From positions 260,437 through 294,738 of the forward strand of contig NW_003123417.1 in assembly GCF_000003605.2 (NCBI RefSeq): a stretch of DNA of 34,302 bases, in the 5' to 3' direction. Below the pieces are notes generated by a model. The model ran no database searches. It was not told the origin of the DNA and saw nothing but the letters and a program-made list of their open reading frames with translations. The DNA comes from Saccoglossus kowalevskii (taxonomy: Eukaryota; Hemichordata; Enteropneusta; Harrimaniidae). A program made the translations under genes and the position numbers. Shown in pieces: positions 1-10,339 of this stretch. Within the stretch, counting starts at the first letter, position 1. Each line of letters starts with the position of its first letter.

Positions 1-430
1 GCACAGTAATTTCATGCAGAGTCAGTGCAAACCAATACCTAATTGCAGAAATGCGGGTAGAATATTGTTTGGTAAACCTGTCAGTTCAGACCTTGGTCCT
101 CCTCTAGACACAAGTGCAAGTTACTATATGCAGGGCTTGTGTGCTCGCTAATTGGACCCGCATTCAGTAACAAGCCCATCTTTCGCAAAATGCATGTTTT
201 CTATAGGTACAATGTAAACGAATTTGGGAAAGTTACGTAGAAAATAGTAGATGTCTAGCAGTAAGAAGACACTGGGGGACCAAAGAAACTAATTGAAGAT
301 GAACTCGACCGGAGAGTCAGGGTCGCATTCACTCATGTACCACGTGACAATTGGTAGGAGAAGGGGTTAGAAACCAGAGTGTATGCATGACCAAATATGT
401 AAACTCTTACCAAAGCTGTAAGTGTATACC
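1..430. repeat. R1 segmental repeat, copy a (truncated by window edge)
   Basis: This stretch is the first of four diverged copies of a roughly 450-600 bp segment (others near 3825-4330, 8780-9370 and 10340-10900). Shared landmarks are the AGTCAGTGCAAACC / AATCAGTGC block, GCAGAAATGC, AAACCTG.CAGT and a later ACCACGTGAC block. The copies differ by many substitutions and small indels, so the family is old. No reading frame is conserved between copies, so I do not regard it as coding. It could be a dispersed element or part of a tandem segmental duplication. Confidence 0.65.
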
Positions 431-534
431 GAACCAGCAACCCGGTCTCGTGCTGACGTGTTAAAATTAATTTTAAATTGTAAAAATACGATTATTCATT
501 CAGTATATTTCAAAGAGTTCACATCCTTAGTAAC

Positions 535-1110
535 CACCTGTCACCTTAGGCGACTTTAGTGATTTTTATGATTTCGTATAGATCACGTTTTCCCCCACCC
601 CTTGTAACTACGATGTGGCTCCTGCAATTTATCCGCCTTCTCGCCTTTCCGGTATGCTTTCAGCACCCATTCATGTCGAACAGGGTTTTTTGCACAAACA
701 GCTCTGTTGACTTTTTCTGTTACCTGTAACGGAGAAGCCACTGTACCTAATTATAGCTAACGGTTATGTACATTACAATTGAGGAGTATATATGGTTTGG
801 GTTATTCTTATCAGATGAGCATAAATTTGACATAACTTGTTTTTCCCAGTTTCCAAGAATGCTCAGTTCCAAGAAGAACAGTGTTAATTTGAATAGCAAC
901 CAAGTAAAGTTGTTACTTGTCTTCAATAAACGCAAATCAATTCACCATATGAGTGTTCAATTTATATTAGAACAGTGTACACGTCTTTATCACTCTGAAA
1001 TAATGTATTAATACATGAAGGAGAAGGTCTTACGTGAGTTTCACAAATTGCGAGATATTCACAAAATCGCACGACAAACCACTATTCCCTACTGTCTTCG
1101 GAAATATCTA
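535..1110. repeat. U segmental repeat, copy a
   Basis: This matches 13160-13745 in the same orientation over about 570 bp. Landmarks in order are a CACCT...GACTTTGGTGAT block, a C-rich TTCCCCCACC tract, TTTTTTGCACAAACAG / TTTTGCACGAACAG, TTATCAGATGAGCA / TTAACAGATAAGCA, ATGAGTGTTCAAT, AGAACAGTGTACAC and ATCACTCTGAAATAAT. Short open frames here are not kept in the second copy, so it is most likely noncoding duplicated DNA. Confidence 0.6.
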
Positions 1111-1540
1111 CACCCTAGAAATACTGTTGAGACGTATATCCCAGTAACTATATCGTATTTATTTTATATTCGTTACTTATACCACTAAAAGAGTGTATTA
1201 TTAATCCAAGAGGTCTGCATCATATTTTTTTTTTATTTTTAATTACCATTTTTGCATTTACCATTGATCAATATCTGTGTCTTGCGTCCTTCGTCGAAAT
1301 ATTATTGATATGTACGCATTTTTTATTTCCAGCTTAAACTCGCATATCGGTGTACTTGCTTCAATCGAAATTTTAGTCACGGTGTATTGTTATATACTTT
1401 TTCTTGTTTATATTTTCTTGATATTTAATTTTATGATTAAAGCAACAATATTATTATTTCACTCAGTTTATTGAGGCGTAACACATTTATTTCATTATGT
1501 TACAAGAATCAGCCGAGACTTTTCTAACTTACTTTATTAA
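1111..1540. other. AT-rich intergenic DNA
   Basis: The stretch contains T-rich tracts and scattered short open frames with no recognisable protein. I see nothing functional in it. Confidence 0.5.
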
Positions 1541-1654
1541 AGCGCGGTGGTCATAGCTCAGAATGTGTTCGAATTTAATGTAAACAAACAATGTATTTTA
1601 CACACGTTGCGTATGTCGCTATGAGTCCTATATCGAACAGGACACGGCGCGACT
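1541..1654 (-). mobile_element. TTAA-flanked MITE, copy a (piggyBac-like target site)
   Basis: The element begins AGCGCGGTGGTC right after TTAA (1537-1540) and is followed by TTAA at 1655-1658. Its reverse complement aligns along its length with the copy at 24341-24464, sharing ACTCATAGCGAC, GTAAAATACATTGTTT and AAATTCGAACAC. Against that copy, the right end has lost about 11 bp of the terminal inverted repeat just inside the AAAG. TTAA target duplication is the hallmark of piggyBac-type insertion. No transposase is present in the window. Confidence 0.7.
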
Positions 1655-1658
1655 TTAA

Positions 1659-2300
1659 CGTAGAAAATCCATAATATTTAATTATGTGTACTTCTGAAAC
1701 ATACGATTTTGTCAGTCACAATTTGCAACCTGACTGTAACTAAACTGGCGAAAATAAAATCTTCTGCTGATCAACGTATGTGATACGTCATGAAATCGCT
1801 TCATAGCTAGAGGGCGCGTCTTAAAGAAACAGTGTACTGCAGTTATACGAATACTATCAGTTTTCAGCCACAATGTGGGGATTTTGCGTGAACTTTTATC
1901 AATAATAACTCTACCCTCTTTGAATCAAGGCATTACCACCCTTCATACCCGGACAACTTAAACAAGTAATCAGAATAAAGGGCCGTGGTAAACAACATCT
2001 ATTTTACGTACGTTGTATACATGGCACGATATTCGTGTCGTGACGCTTTGGATGTGACGATCACCGCTAGTGATGATGTCCCGATTGACGAGGGCGCTGT
2101 ATGGATATCTTCTCAGTTATTATTTCTGCTACATAAACCTAAAGATTGACAATACGTAAATATTGCGGCCATTGTTTTTACTGATCAGTCAGTCACCTCC
2201 AAGCTAGCAGCAAGGAAACAACCCCTGAAAAATCTTACTAGTATTATATATTTACATATGAATATCTGTATTATGTGGGAATTATATTGATGAGCACCCC
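1659..2300. other. Intergenic DNA, nothing recognised
   Basis: This is AT-rich sequence without a supported gene or a clear repeat copy. The left limit of similarity to the second FABP block is near 2300 (compare 7600). Confidence 0.5.
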
Positions 2301-2396
2301 GTAGTAGTAAAACAAAATAAGCAGATATAGATCGGGCATTAAAGAAAACACAGAAGAAACAACCTCAAACTGAATGTATAATGTTTATGAAAGACC

Positions 2397-2402
2397 TTTA
2401 AT
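2397..2402 (-). terminator. Candidate poly(A) signal of FABP copy 1 (ATTAAA)
   Basis: Read on the minus strand this is ATTAAA, about 215 nt after the stop codon. The surrounding block is conserved at the same place after the second FABP gene (7676-7681), although much of the downstream sequence has diverged. That conservation supports it as the cleavage signal. Confidence 0.45.
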
Positions 2403-2615
2403 AATCTCTATCAATGTTAATTCACAGTCAGCAAATATAATTGAAAAGAAAGTAAATGCGACAGGTTATGCATAATGTTATCCATGCTCTCGCTGATATG
2501 AGTATGATGTGGTCTCATTAGCAAAGAGTCACTAATGTACAATGTCATTGTAGTAATTTCAGTATAGTCGTCCATCCGTGCACGATATCACGGATTAATT
2601 TCAAGCAAAGCATGT

Positions 2616-3014
2616 TCAAGCTCTTTTGAGGTAGCGCTTAGCAACACATGGAACACCAGGTTTGATGAATGTAAAAATCATTTCGTCGCCGATTACTTCT
2701 CTCTTTTCCACTGCTTCGCCTTCGTTGACTCCCCTGATGGCCATCTTGTCACCTTCTACTTTAGCAATAGCCACTCTTGTCTTGCCGAATGGACCAATTT
2801 CTTCAGTGAACGGTTCGTCTGGTTTGAACTTCTGTACGATAGTTTTCTTGGGTCCAGTGAAAGACATCACATAGTAGTCCCCATCTCTGGTGCACTCCAC
2901 TGTTATCGGCACATCAATCATTTGGTCCACTTTCTCTGCTGGAGCTCCGGCAGCAACAGCAAACTCCCTCATCTTCTCATTTTTCACGAAGATCCATTTC
3001 CCTGCAAAAGCCAT
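2616..3014 (-). CDS. Fatty-acid-binding protein (intracellular lipid-binding protein), copy 1
   Basis: The product is a 132-residue cytosolic lipid chaperone of the FABP/iLBP beta-barrel family, whose members carry fatty acids, retinoids or similar hydrophobic ligands. The length is typical. Visible hallmarks are the N-terminal G-K-W (residues 5-7), the helix-turn-helix lid around residues 14-35, repeated strand patterns such as VQKFK..EPFTEE and the KVEGDKM turn, and a C-terminal CVAKRYLKR strand. The usual Arg-x-Tyr carboxylate-binding motif appears as K-R-Y, which may alter head-group binding. The ligand cannot be predicted. I chose the ATG at 3014 because it has a good Kozak context (AACATGG) and matches the family N-terminus. 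An in-frame ATG at 3095 lies upstream of the start site expected from the TATA box. The gene is uninterrupted, whereas FABP genes usually have three introns. It has a near-identical partner at 7840-8238. Confidence 0.92.
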   Translation of the reverse strand: MAFAGKWIFVKNEKMREFAVAAGAPAEKVDQMIDVPITVECTRDGDYYVMSFTGPKKTIVQKFKPDEPFTEEIGPFGKTRVAIAKVEGDKMAIRGVNEGEAVEKREVIGDEMIFTFIKPGVPCVAKRYLKRA

Positions 3015-3100
3015 GTTGCTGGATGAGATATAGCCGATGTGGATGAAACGACAGTCAATACAAGATGAGAAGTGAAGATATCTGACGTAGAACATGCCCT

Positions 3101-3110
3101 TATATATAAA
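3101..3110 (-). promoter_or_regulatory. TATA box of FABP copy 1
   Basis: On the minus strand the sequence reads TTTATATATA followed by AGGG. It predicts a start site near 3075-3080 and a 5' leader of about 60-65 nt. An octamer-type ATTTGCAT lies just upstream (3116-3123). Both elements are kept in the second FABP copy. Confidence 0.7.
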
Positions 3111-3123
3111 ATATTATGCAAAT

Positions 3124-3824
3124 ATGGACGGATTAACCCACTATTGTGGAGGGGGTATCTGTCAATATGTAAAACGAACCAGTTACACTAGAACTAGTCA
3201 ATTGTGCGTTACTTCATACTTAATACATAAAAGACGAAGTGTTTGTTAACCATTTCCACTCTCCCGTTGGAGACCTCCTCACTGGGTAATACATATTTCG
3301 CAACTTTTGTTCTTGGCTTGACAATAGTTATAATTGGAAATAAATAATCTGACACCACACATATTCAATGATATAACAGAAAGATATACATACATACAGA
3401 ATGGATTGGACGTGCCATGAATGAGCCGACCTTTATACAGACTACGTCAACTCCAGTCTTCCCATGTACCCGATATCGATAATTACCGAACGTTCGTATG
3501 AACGAATGTAGAATCCCACAGCAACCATACGCTAGTTTATTTCTTTTTATGTTACTGTCCATATATGGTGAAACAAGATTATTTAAACATTTCTACATCA
3601 TATTTACACTTATTAAACCTTTTTAAAAAACTTCTCTGAGTCAATGTGCGTATTCTATCTTTCTTCGCACATGAATTTCAATGCAAGTTTTACAGTGTAA
3701 GGTGAGCGCTCTCGCAAATGGCAATAATGTGAGGGTGGTAAAATATAGCTTTAATAAAAATTGCTTTCATACTCCATGGTAAAGCAATGTTATTATTTAG
3801 CCTTACAAACACATTGCCGGTAAC
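3124..3824. other. Upstream flank of FABP copy 1, part of the duplicated block
   Basis: It aligns with 8348-8780 at clearly lower identity than the gene itself. Shared blocks include GTGGAGGGGGTAT / ATGGAGGGGGTAT, GTAAAAC.AACCAGTTAC and TGCGTTACTTCA. No coding potential was recognised. It may hold FABP enhancers, but that is inference. Confidence 0.5.
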
Positions 3825-4330
3825 ATCTGAGCAGAGCGAAACGACTACTCGGTGGAGTCCCCAATGACGACAAACACGGCGCGATATTTACAATAATGCA
3901 TCAATCTTTCTATTTCTATAAAACTTTGCGTTGAAACTCAACGGTTATTGACGTCAGCATTACCTACACTAAAGTACTGTAGAATCAGTGCAAACTTAAT
4001 CCTAATCGTAGAAATGCAGGCAAATCAGCTTAAAATAGAAAATTGTTATGACAAACCTGCCAGTGCAGACACCAGGGATTCTCTACATAATGCAGGGCCT
4101 ATGCACTCGTTAATTGGGCCCGCATATAGTAACGACCCCACTCCCGTGTTTGTGCCTAGATAAGTGCTACGACGCACCGCCGATAAATTCATGTTTTCTA
4201 GGTACAGGTACAGTGTAAACTTTACATAAAAATGTTACATGTAAATATGGAGCAGTAACAAGGGAAACGGGGAGAATAAAGCCTTCCCGAGACATCTCCG
4301 TCGCATTCACTCTGAAAAATGTGACCATTA
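3825..4330. repeat. R1 segmental repeat, copy b
   Basis: This is the second R1 copy. It starts around TGAGCAGAGCGAAA (compare TGAGCAGGGCGAAA near 10352). On the plus strand it carries TATAAAA at 3917-3923 and a perfect CRE palindrome TGACGTCA at 3949-3956, followed by the shared GCATTACCT, AATCAGTGC and GAAATGCAGG landmarks. An open frame at 3948-4163 is not preserved in the other copies and is rejected as a gene. Confidence 0.65.
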
Positions 4331-5670
4331 TCGTTGGGGTATATGTTTTTGTTATTGTTATTGTTATTGTTATTGGAAATGCAAATAAACAATCAAAATA
4401 TTATCACTTTACACTCGCTGTAACCGCCATTGCAGCTAGTTGACTAGGTGACTACGCTGAATAGTCGCTTTGCTCCGATCAGGTGTCACCGGCAGTACCA
4501 CAATTAAATTGAAATGTAAGATGTTCAACTAATACGTTTTTTGGTGTTGTAACATTCATTGTTTTTGTCTTGTCGCCATTTATTGAGATTCTGTCTTGTT
4601 TTGTTTTGTTTTTTTGTTTTGTTTTTCACATATTTCAGTAAATCATTGAGATATATAAGGGAAACTCGTGGTCCCAGAGAAAAAAAGAGGCCCAAATACA
4701 TCCTCGATCACTTCGGTCGAAATATCTGTGGGAATACGTTTTATTCTAACCAATTGGGAAGTTAGGGTTTAATATGAAGTTATTTTTTATGATTTGAAAT
4801 TCTACTATTAAGTTAAGATATATATCCGTGGAATGAAATCACTCCTGAACGTTGATCGCTGAAATAAAATCAGTCAACACGTTTAGTGAAGTTACTTTGA
4901 AAATCTTTTATGCAATAATTTTCGTCCTAGCATTGGTCAAACTACAAAGGACCACCACTATCATTAGGATTGAACCCAAATGTGGCCCTTTGTTCTTCAC
5001 ACCTAGATAGGAATGACCCCTATAGTAAGCACTGAAATTAACGACGAGATATTTACATAATTTACTTTCAATTGTTGGTAGAAATGCACACTATTCCCAG
5101 TTGCACAAAACACCTGAATCTGAATTTATTAGATTAGCATCATAAACTGATCTTACATGAGTTTTCATATTCATATTTATTTCATATTCAATAAATATCC
5201 CTGGCACGGATTCATTAACACAGTGCTGACTTACATATTATATAATTGGTAGCAATCTTAATGGAACAGGATATGACATCAGATAGGTCTTTATCTAAGT
5301 CATCACGACCCGCTATTAATATAGCCTTACAATGTGAACACCTTTAAACACGCACCCAAATTAACACAAATCAAATATCCGATCCTCTTTTTTTTATTTC
5401 CAGTATTCCAACGTTCTCGAAATTGAAATATCCATACGCTTAATACGTCTACCATCATCATGATGTTGTACAAATTTATTTAAATGTGAATAAACACATC
5501 AACTAAACTTAAGTATATGAACTCAAGGATGTTTATCTATCTTTAATTCCATAATTAGTGACACCTGAAGTAAGCACTGTATGAGTAACATGGTGCGTTA
5601 TACACATCGCATCATTTGAGACTGAATGAAGACCATGGGTACCATGATAATTTAATGAGACCCATTCACC
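4331..5670. other. AT-rich intergenic DNA with short simple repeats
   Basis: A hexanucleotide run of about four GTTATT units lies at roughly 4350-4375, and a TTTTGTTTTG-rich tract near 4595-4627. The remainder shows no gene, clear repeat copy or structured element that I can support. Confidence 0.5.
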
Positions 5671-6345
5671 CATAAAATTGAATTATACTTTTTATGAATT
5701 TAGTCAATTACTTCTACATCGGATTACAATAGAATATATTCATAGTAAGGTACTGATTGCTTTATTATCCACCAGGAGACAAGAGAATGATTACAATAGA
5801 ATATATTCATAGTAAGGTACTGATTGCTTTATTATCCACCAGGAGACAAGAGAATGATTACAATAGAATATATTCATAGTAAGGTACTGATTGCTTTATT
5901 ATCCACCAGGAGACAAGAGAATGATTACGACTGCCTGTAATAGGGGTTGTCAGCGTACTAAAAATCACTTTCACGACGTAACGGATTGGTATTAACTTCA
6001 CCTTCTAGTCTCTTATATATTTGAAATCCCCACATTTCAGACTAATATGTTAATATAGGTAAAACCAACATTCTTCACGAATACCATAATTGATATTCCT
6101 TGTATTTTAGAACCAGTGCCATATGGAGCCGATGGCTCACATTGCTGAATTGAAATAAATATAATATCACCATACATCAGGTTTTATGAAAGCGTGAATT
6201 TGTTTTATGAGCTCGCGGTTTATTAAAATCTACGAAAATGCCTTCATTGGTTGTAAAACTCATTTTGTAACATTACGCATGCGTGAGTTCTTGCGCGGTT
6301 TCTTCAATCATTGACCGATTTACTGCCATGAACGCAACACATAGA
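5671..6345. repeat. R2 segmental repeat, copy a
   Basis: It matches 9390-10300 in the same orientation. Shared blocks include GGATTACAAT.GA.TATATT, TTCACCTTCTAGTC, TTGAAATCCCCA.ATTTCAGAC, GTTAATATAGGTAAAA, a CCAGTG.CATATGG block and GATTTACTGCCATGAACGCA. This copy has gained a 67-bp tandem triplication. There is no conserved reading frame. Confidence 0.65.
5722..5928. repeat. 67-bp minisatellite, three identical units plus a 6-bp remnant
   Basis: The unit starts GATTACAATAGAATATATTC at 5722, 5789 and 5856, and a fourth partial unit (GATTAC) begins at 5923. The three full units are identical by eye, so the expansion is recent or an assembly effect. The paralogous segment near 9437 has only one diverged unit. 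Confidence 0.93.
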
Positions 6346-6448
6346 CATTATTATACTTGAAATAACACATGTTGACACAGAATGTTAAACGGAGATTTAT
6401 ACGAACGGTATTCATTCCCTGAGACTTGTGACTTGTTGTCCATTTGAA

Positions 6449-6787
6449 ATTTATAAACATTTGTAAAACCGGTCACAGGAATCATAGTGGGTGTTGCGTC
6501 AGACGCATGATCGGTAGACCCCAGTTCAAATCCTACCTTAGGATGAACATCAAAGGGGTCGATCCCTACCCTGGGTTTGTGTGCCACAGACTCAATGGGA
6601 AGGCCAATTCCACTGGCCGAGATTCATTCACTAATGAGTGCGACTTTGGGGGAACCTTGGTTAAGGTCCGCAGGTGCTTGTGTCCGACCCAGCCTGGTTG
6701 ACGCCAGGATAGCACAGTAAATTGCCATTTGATGGAGAGATGGCCGTACAGCCCAATACAACATTTATAAATATTTTACGTAAAACC
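6449..6787 (+). mobile_element. tRNA-derived SINE with degenerate flanking direct repeats
   Basis: The head resembles a tRNA: ATAGTGGGTGTTGCGTCAGAC fits a pol III A-box region and GTTCAAATCC (6524-6533) fits the B box, with tRNA-like spacing. A GC-richer body follows to about 6760. The flanks look like an old target-site duplication, ATTTATAAACATTTGTAAAACC-like at 6449-6470 and the same sequence with a 3-nt insertion at 6763-6787. Open frames inside it are not genes. Assignment to a named SINE family needs a database search. Confidence 0.6.
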
Positions 6788-6789
6788 AA

Positions 6790-7600
6790 TAGACCACTTT
6801 CCCGGAAGTCGGCGTATGTGCGAACATATCGTTTTGGGGTGTAACGCAAACTTGCACGCGTGATATTGAGCTTCTGGGTTTACTAAACGGCGTCATAAAT
6901 TAACGTCGATCTACTAATTGATCCATGTGAAAATATTGGCTGTGAAATAAAAATGTTGTTAAATGAAACAACTGATCATTCTAAGTAACATTTTATTTCT
7001 TTTTGATAAAAATGCACTTAGCACATACACTTTTCGTTTAGTCTGGTACACTTCACTACTGGGAAAACTGTTTGTATACCCATTGTAAGACGTATTGTTT
7101 GGTATTAAAATGTTTTCAAATTTATTTTCGGGGCAGATATTAATTAAGCCCGTGAATGTTCATGATTATATTTATGTGTACAACGGCAGGGACGATTACC
7201 GAGAAGGGACACGGCTATGCTTTTTGAAAAATGATACTAGTACGTCTTTTGCATTTGTTTGTATTTAACGCAATCATAATTAACATATTTATTTGCAACG
7301 AGGATTGCCGAAAACAGTGGATATATAAAGTTTAACCGCCATTAAATTGAATCATGGAGAACAGACGTGTAAGTCGACGGGGATTTTGCCAAGGTTCCAA
7401 ATTGTAATTGAGTGTGTTATGAACGTGGAAAATAACCATTTTGTGTGGCTGTGGTTATGAATATATATCGACTATCAGTAAAATGGTGTTACATGGGCAA
7501 ACAGTACACAAGTCAGAATGCATTAGGTTCTCATTTTAACATGTTACTATTTGTTTCTAACCACATAAGAATATTCAAATAATATACAAACAAAGTAGCA
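6790..7600. other. AT-rich intergenic DNA, nothing recognised
   Basis: I see no coding region or clear repeat copy. Similarity to the first FABP block begins near 7600. Confidence 0.5.
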
Positions 7601-7675
7601 GACGTAGAACGGACATTTAAAAAAACACACAAAAGAAGCAATGCCAGACTGAAAGGGTAATGTTTATAAAAGACC

Positions 7676-7681
7676 TTTAAT
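7676..7681 (-). terminator. Candidate poly(A) signal of FABP copy 2 (ATTAAA)
   Basis: On the minus strand this is ATTAAA, placed as in copy 1 and inside the conserved block AATGTTTAT.AAAGACC. It lies about 160 nt after the stop codon. Confidence 0.45.
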
Positions 7682-7839
7682 AAATGCAACAGATTATGTA
7701 CAAAGTTATTCAGTTAATATTCGGACGATGCGATGATGTCATCAGAAAAAAGTCACTATTGTACATTGTCGCTGTAGTAACTTCAGTATAGTCGGCGGTC
7801 GATGCATGATGGTACAGAGTAATTTCAAGCAAGGAATGT

Positions 7840-8238
7840 TCAAGCTCTTTTGAGGTAGCGCTTAGCAACACATGGAACTCCAGGTTTGATGAATGTAAAA
7901 ATCAGTTCGTCGCCGATTACTTCTCTCTTTTCCACTGCTTCGCCTTCGTTGACTCCCCTGATGGCCATCTTGTCACCTTCTACTTTAGCAATAGCTACTC
8001 TCGTCTTGCCGAAAGGACCAATTTCTTCAGTGAATGGTTCGTCTGGTTTGAATTTCTGTACGATAGTTTTCTTGGGTCCAGTGAAAGACATCAGATAGTA
8101 GTCGCCATCTCTGGTGCACTCCACTGTTATCGGCACATCAATCATTTGGTCCACTTTCTCTGCTGGAGCTCCGGCAGCAACAGCAAACTCCCTCATCTTC
8201 TCATTTTTCACGAAGATCCATTTCCCTGCAAAAGCCAT
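7840..8238 (-). CDS. Fatty-acid-binding protein (intracellular lipid-binding protein), copy 2
   Basis: This is a second intronless 132-residue FABP/iLBP. It differs from copy 1 at only two residues, both conservative: Val to Leu in GDYY(V/L)MSF and Met to Leu in GDE(M/L)IFTF. About nine or ten nucleotide differences are visible over the coding sequence. The start at 8238 matches copy 1 (AACATGG). The family fold signs and the K-R-Y variant of the C-terminal carboxylate-binding motif are the same. Expression of the two copies may differ, since the more distal flanks have diverged while the core promoter has not. I infer a tandem duplication, with either recent gene conversion or strong constraint over the gene. 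Confidence 0.92.
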   Translation of the reverse strand: MAFAGKWIFVKNEKMREFAVAAGAPAEKVDQMIDVPITVECTRDGDYYLMSFTGPKKTIVQKFKPDEPFTEEIGPFGKTRVAIAKVEGDKMAIRGVNEGEAVEKREVIGDELIFTFIKPGVPCVAKRYLKRA

Positions 8239-8323
8239 GTTGCTGGATGAGATATAGGCGATGTGGATGAAACGACAGTCAATACAAGATGCGAAGTGAA
8301 GATATCTACTGCAGAACATGCCC

Positions 8324-8333
8324 TTATATATAA
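8324..8333 (-). promoter_or_regulatory. TATA box of FABP copy 2
   Basis: TTATATATAA sits at the same distance from the start codon as in copy 1. The octamer ATTTGCAT (minus strand, 8340-8347) follows upstream. Conservation of both elements in the two paralogs supports a shared core promoter. Confidence 0.7.
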
Positions 8334-8779
8334 AATATTATGCAAATACGGACGGATCAAACCACTCTTATGGAGGGGGTATTTCGCATTATGTAAAACA
8401 AACCAGTTACTCTTACGTTAGTCAATTATGCGTTACTTCAGACCTATTACATTAAAGACGCTGTTTTTCCCCCTACAGATCGACTACGTGTTTGTTAACT
8501 ATGGTTTTGCCACTCTCCTATTGAAGACCCCCTAACAAGATAATAAATTATTCGCAAATTTCGTCTTTGGCTTGACACTAGTTCTTGCTATACGTACGAA
8601 TTGAGAATCCCTAGTTTATTAGTTTTATTTTATTAACCATATGTTGTGACAAATGATTATTTAAACATTTGTACATTTACACTTTATTAAACACTTCTTT
8701 AAAAACGCAACAGTTTGCGCATTACATCTTTTACCGCATATTCGGAATGGTGATTTCCTCACAAATGATAAAATCTGAG

Positions 8780-9370
8780 TAACAGTGGATGTAAAGTAAT
8801 ATTATTATTATTTCCCCGATAAGCACTACGCGATGTTTACAATAGCCTGAGTGCAATACAATATTTATATAAATATGTTCGAACTCATTGGTTATTGACG
8901 TCAGCATTACCTGCATCTAGTACGGTACTTTTATGCAGAATCAGTGTTAACCAAAACCCAAGTAGAAATGCAGGTAAATCAGCTGAGGATAGAATATTGT
9001 TCTGGCAAACCTACTAATGCATACTTTTGTTCTCCCCTTGTGAACGACACAGGGGCTCGTTACGTAATGCAGTTCTACGTGCTCGCTAATTGGGCCCGCA
9101 TATACTAGTTGCAACGAACCCCTGTGATTGTGCCTGTGGAAGTGTACAGCGCACCGCCGATAAATACATGTTCTCCAGGTGCAGGTACAGCGTAATAGAA
9201 CTTGGGAACGTTACATAGAAAATGGTAAATATGAAACAGTGAAAATAGAAACTGGGGGACAAAAAAAACTAATTGAAAATGAACTCGCCCGCGGCATCAG
9301 GGTCGTATCATACTGAAAAGTGTAGTATGTGACCATTATCGGGGGACCAAAGTGTATGAATGACCAAATA
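8780..9370. repeat. R1 segmental repeat, copy c
   Basis: This third R1 copy has a TATATAAAT-like block near 8867, a perfect CRE palindrome TGACGTCA at 8896-8903 and the shared GCATTACCTGCATCTAGTA, AATCAGTG, GAAATGCAGGTAAATCAGCT and GGGCCCGCATATA landmarks. It is closer to copy b than to copies a or d. No frame is conserved. Confidence 0.65.
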
Positions 9371-9389
9371 CGAAATCTATAAAAGTATC

Positions 9390-10300
9390 CATAAAATTAC
9401 ATAAACTATTTATTAATTCATTTAATTACTCCTACATTGGATTACAATGGAGTATATTTATAGTAAAGGACTGTCTGTAGTCGGATATGTACGACTAGTA
9501 CTGGGAAACACTTTAACGACGTAACTGATTGTGTTGTGAAAATGACGGCCCAAATCATCGCAAATGTTTCTGTACAATTATACAAACGAAGAAGAATATG
9601 TTTTTGTAAGTTGATGACGACTTTTGTTCAACCTTGTGGCACATTGCATTATTCACCTTTAACACAGAGACAGTCTAAGACATAATTACTCTATGTTAAT
9701 CCATTTTCTAATCTCACGGTTGGCTCAAATTTGGCCAAGTATGGTGTAAGCATATAATCCGAAATTCTTGATAGAATATGCATACCAAAAGAAGGTCAAA
9801 TAAATGTTCAACTTCGTCTTCTCTGTCATAAAATAGGTTGATCTCCACCAATAACACCATGCCTCACTCGATAAGGCATTTTTACAGATGTAAAGAAATT
9901 TTCTAGTTGCAAGGTAGACTTAACTTCACCTTCTAGTCACTCATATTTTTGAAATCCCCAAATTTCAGACCCATACGTTAATATAGGTAAAATCAACACT
10001 GGTACCCCTAAAAATAACATCATAATTCTTGTTTTGTTTTATAATACCAGTGACATATGGGTCCGGTGGCCCTCAGTACTGAATTCAAATATAATACTGT
10101 CATACACTGGATTTTATGATGGCGTAAATTTGTTTTTTGAACATTTATATAAAATTATAAAACATTTATCCAGTAAGAATCCAAAGAAGATGCTTTCTTT
10201 CGCAGTAGAGTTTGGTAACGCCCATTACCCATGGATCCCTGCGGGGTTTCTTCAATCATTGGCCGATTTACTGCCATGAACGCAACAAATAGATCCCATC
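9390..10300. repeat. R2 segmental repeat, copy b
   Basis: It pairs with 5671-6345, with extra sequence between about 9490 and 9920 that copy a lacks. It directly follows R1 copy c. The best-kept block is its right end, TTCTTCAATCATTGGCCGAT through GAACGCAACAAATAGA (compare 6300-6345). Confidence 0.6.
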
Positions 10301-10339
10301 AAATTAATTTAAAACACTTTAAATAACAGTGATATGTTT

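Noticed and set aside
3015-3095. 27-codon N-terminal extension of the FABP frames (also at 8239-8319)
   Set aside because: The extra ATG lies within about 15 bp of the TATA box, upstream of the expected start site, and the extension matches no FABP N-terminus. The frame stays open only because the leader is short.
3948-4163. 71-codon frame in R1 copy b
   Set aside because: The other R1 copies do not keep the frame, and the supposed start overlaps the CRE palindrome.
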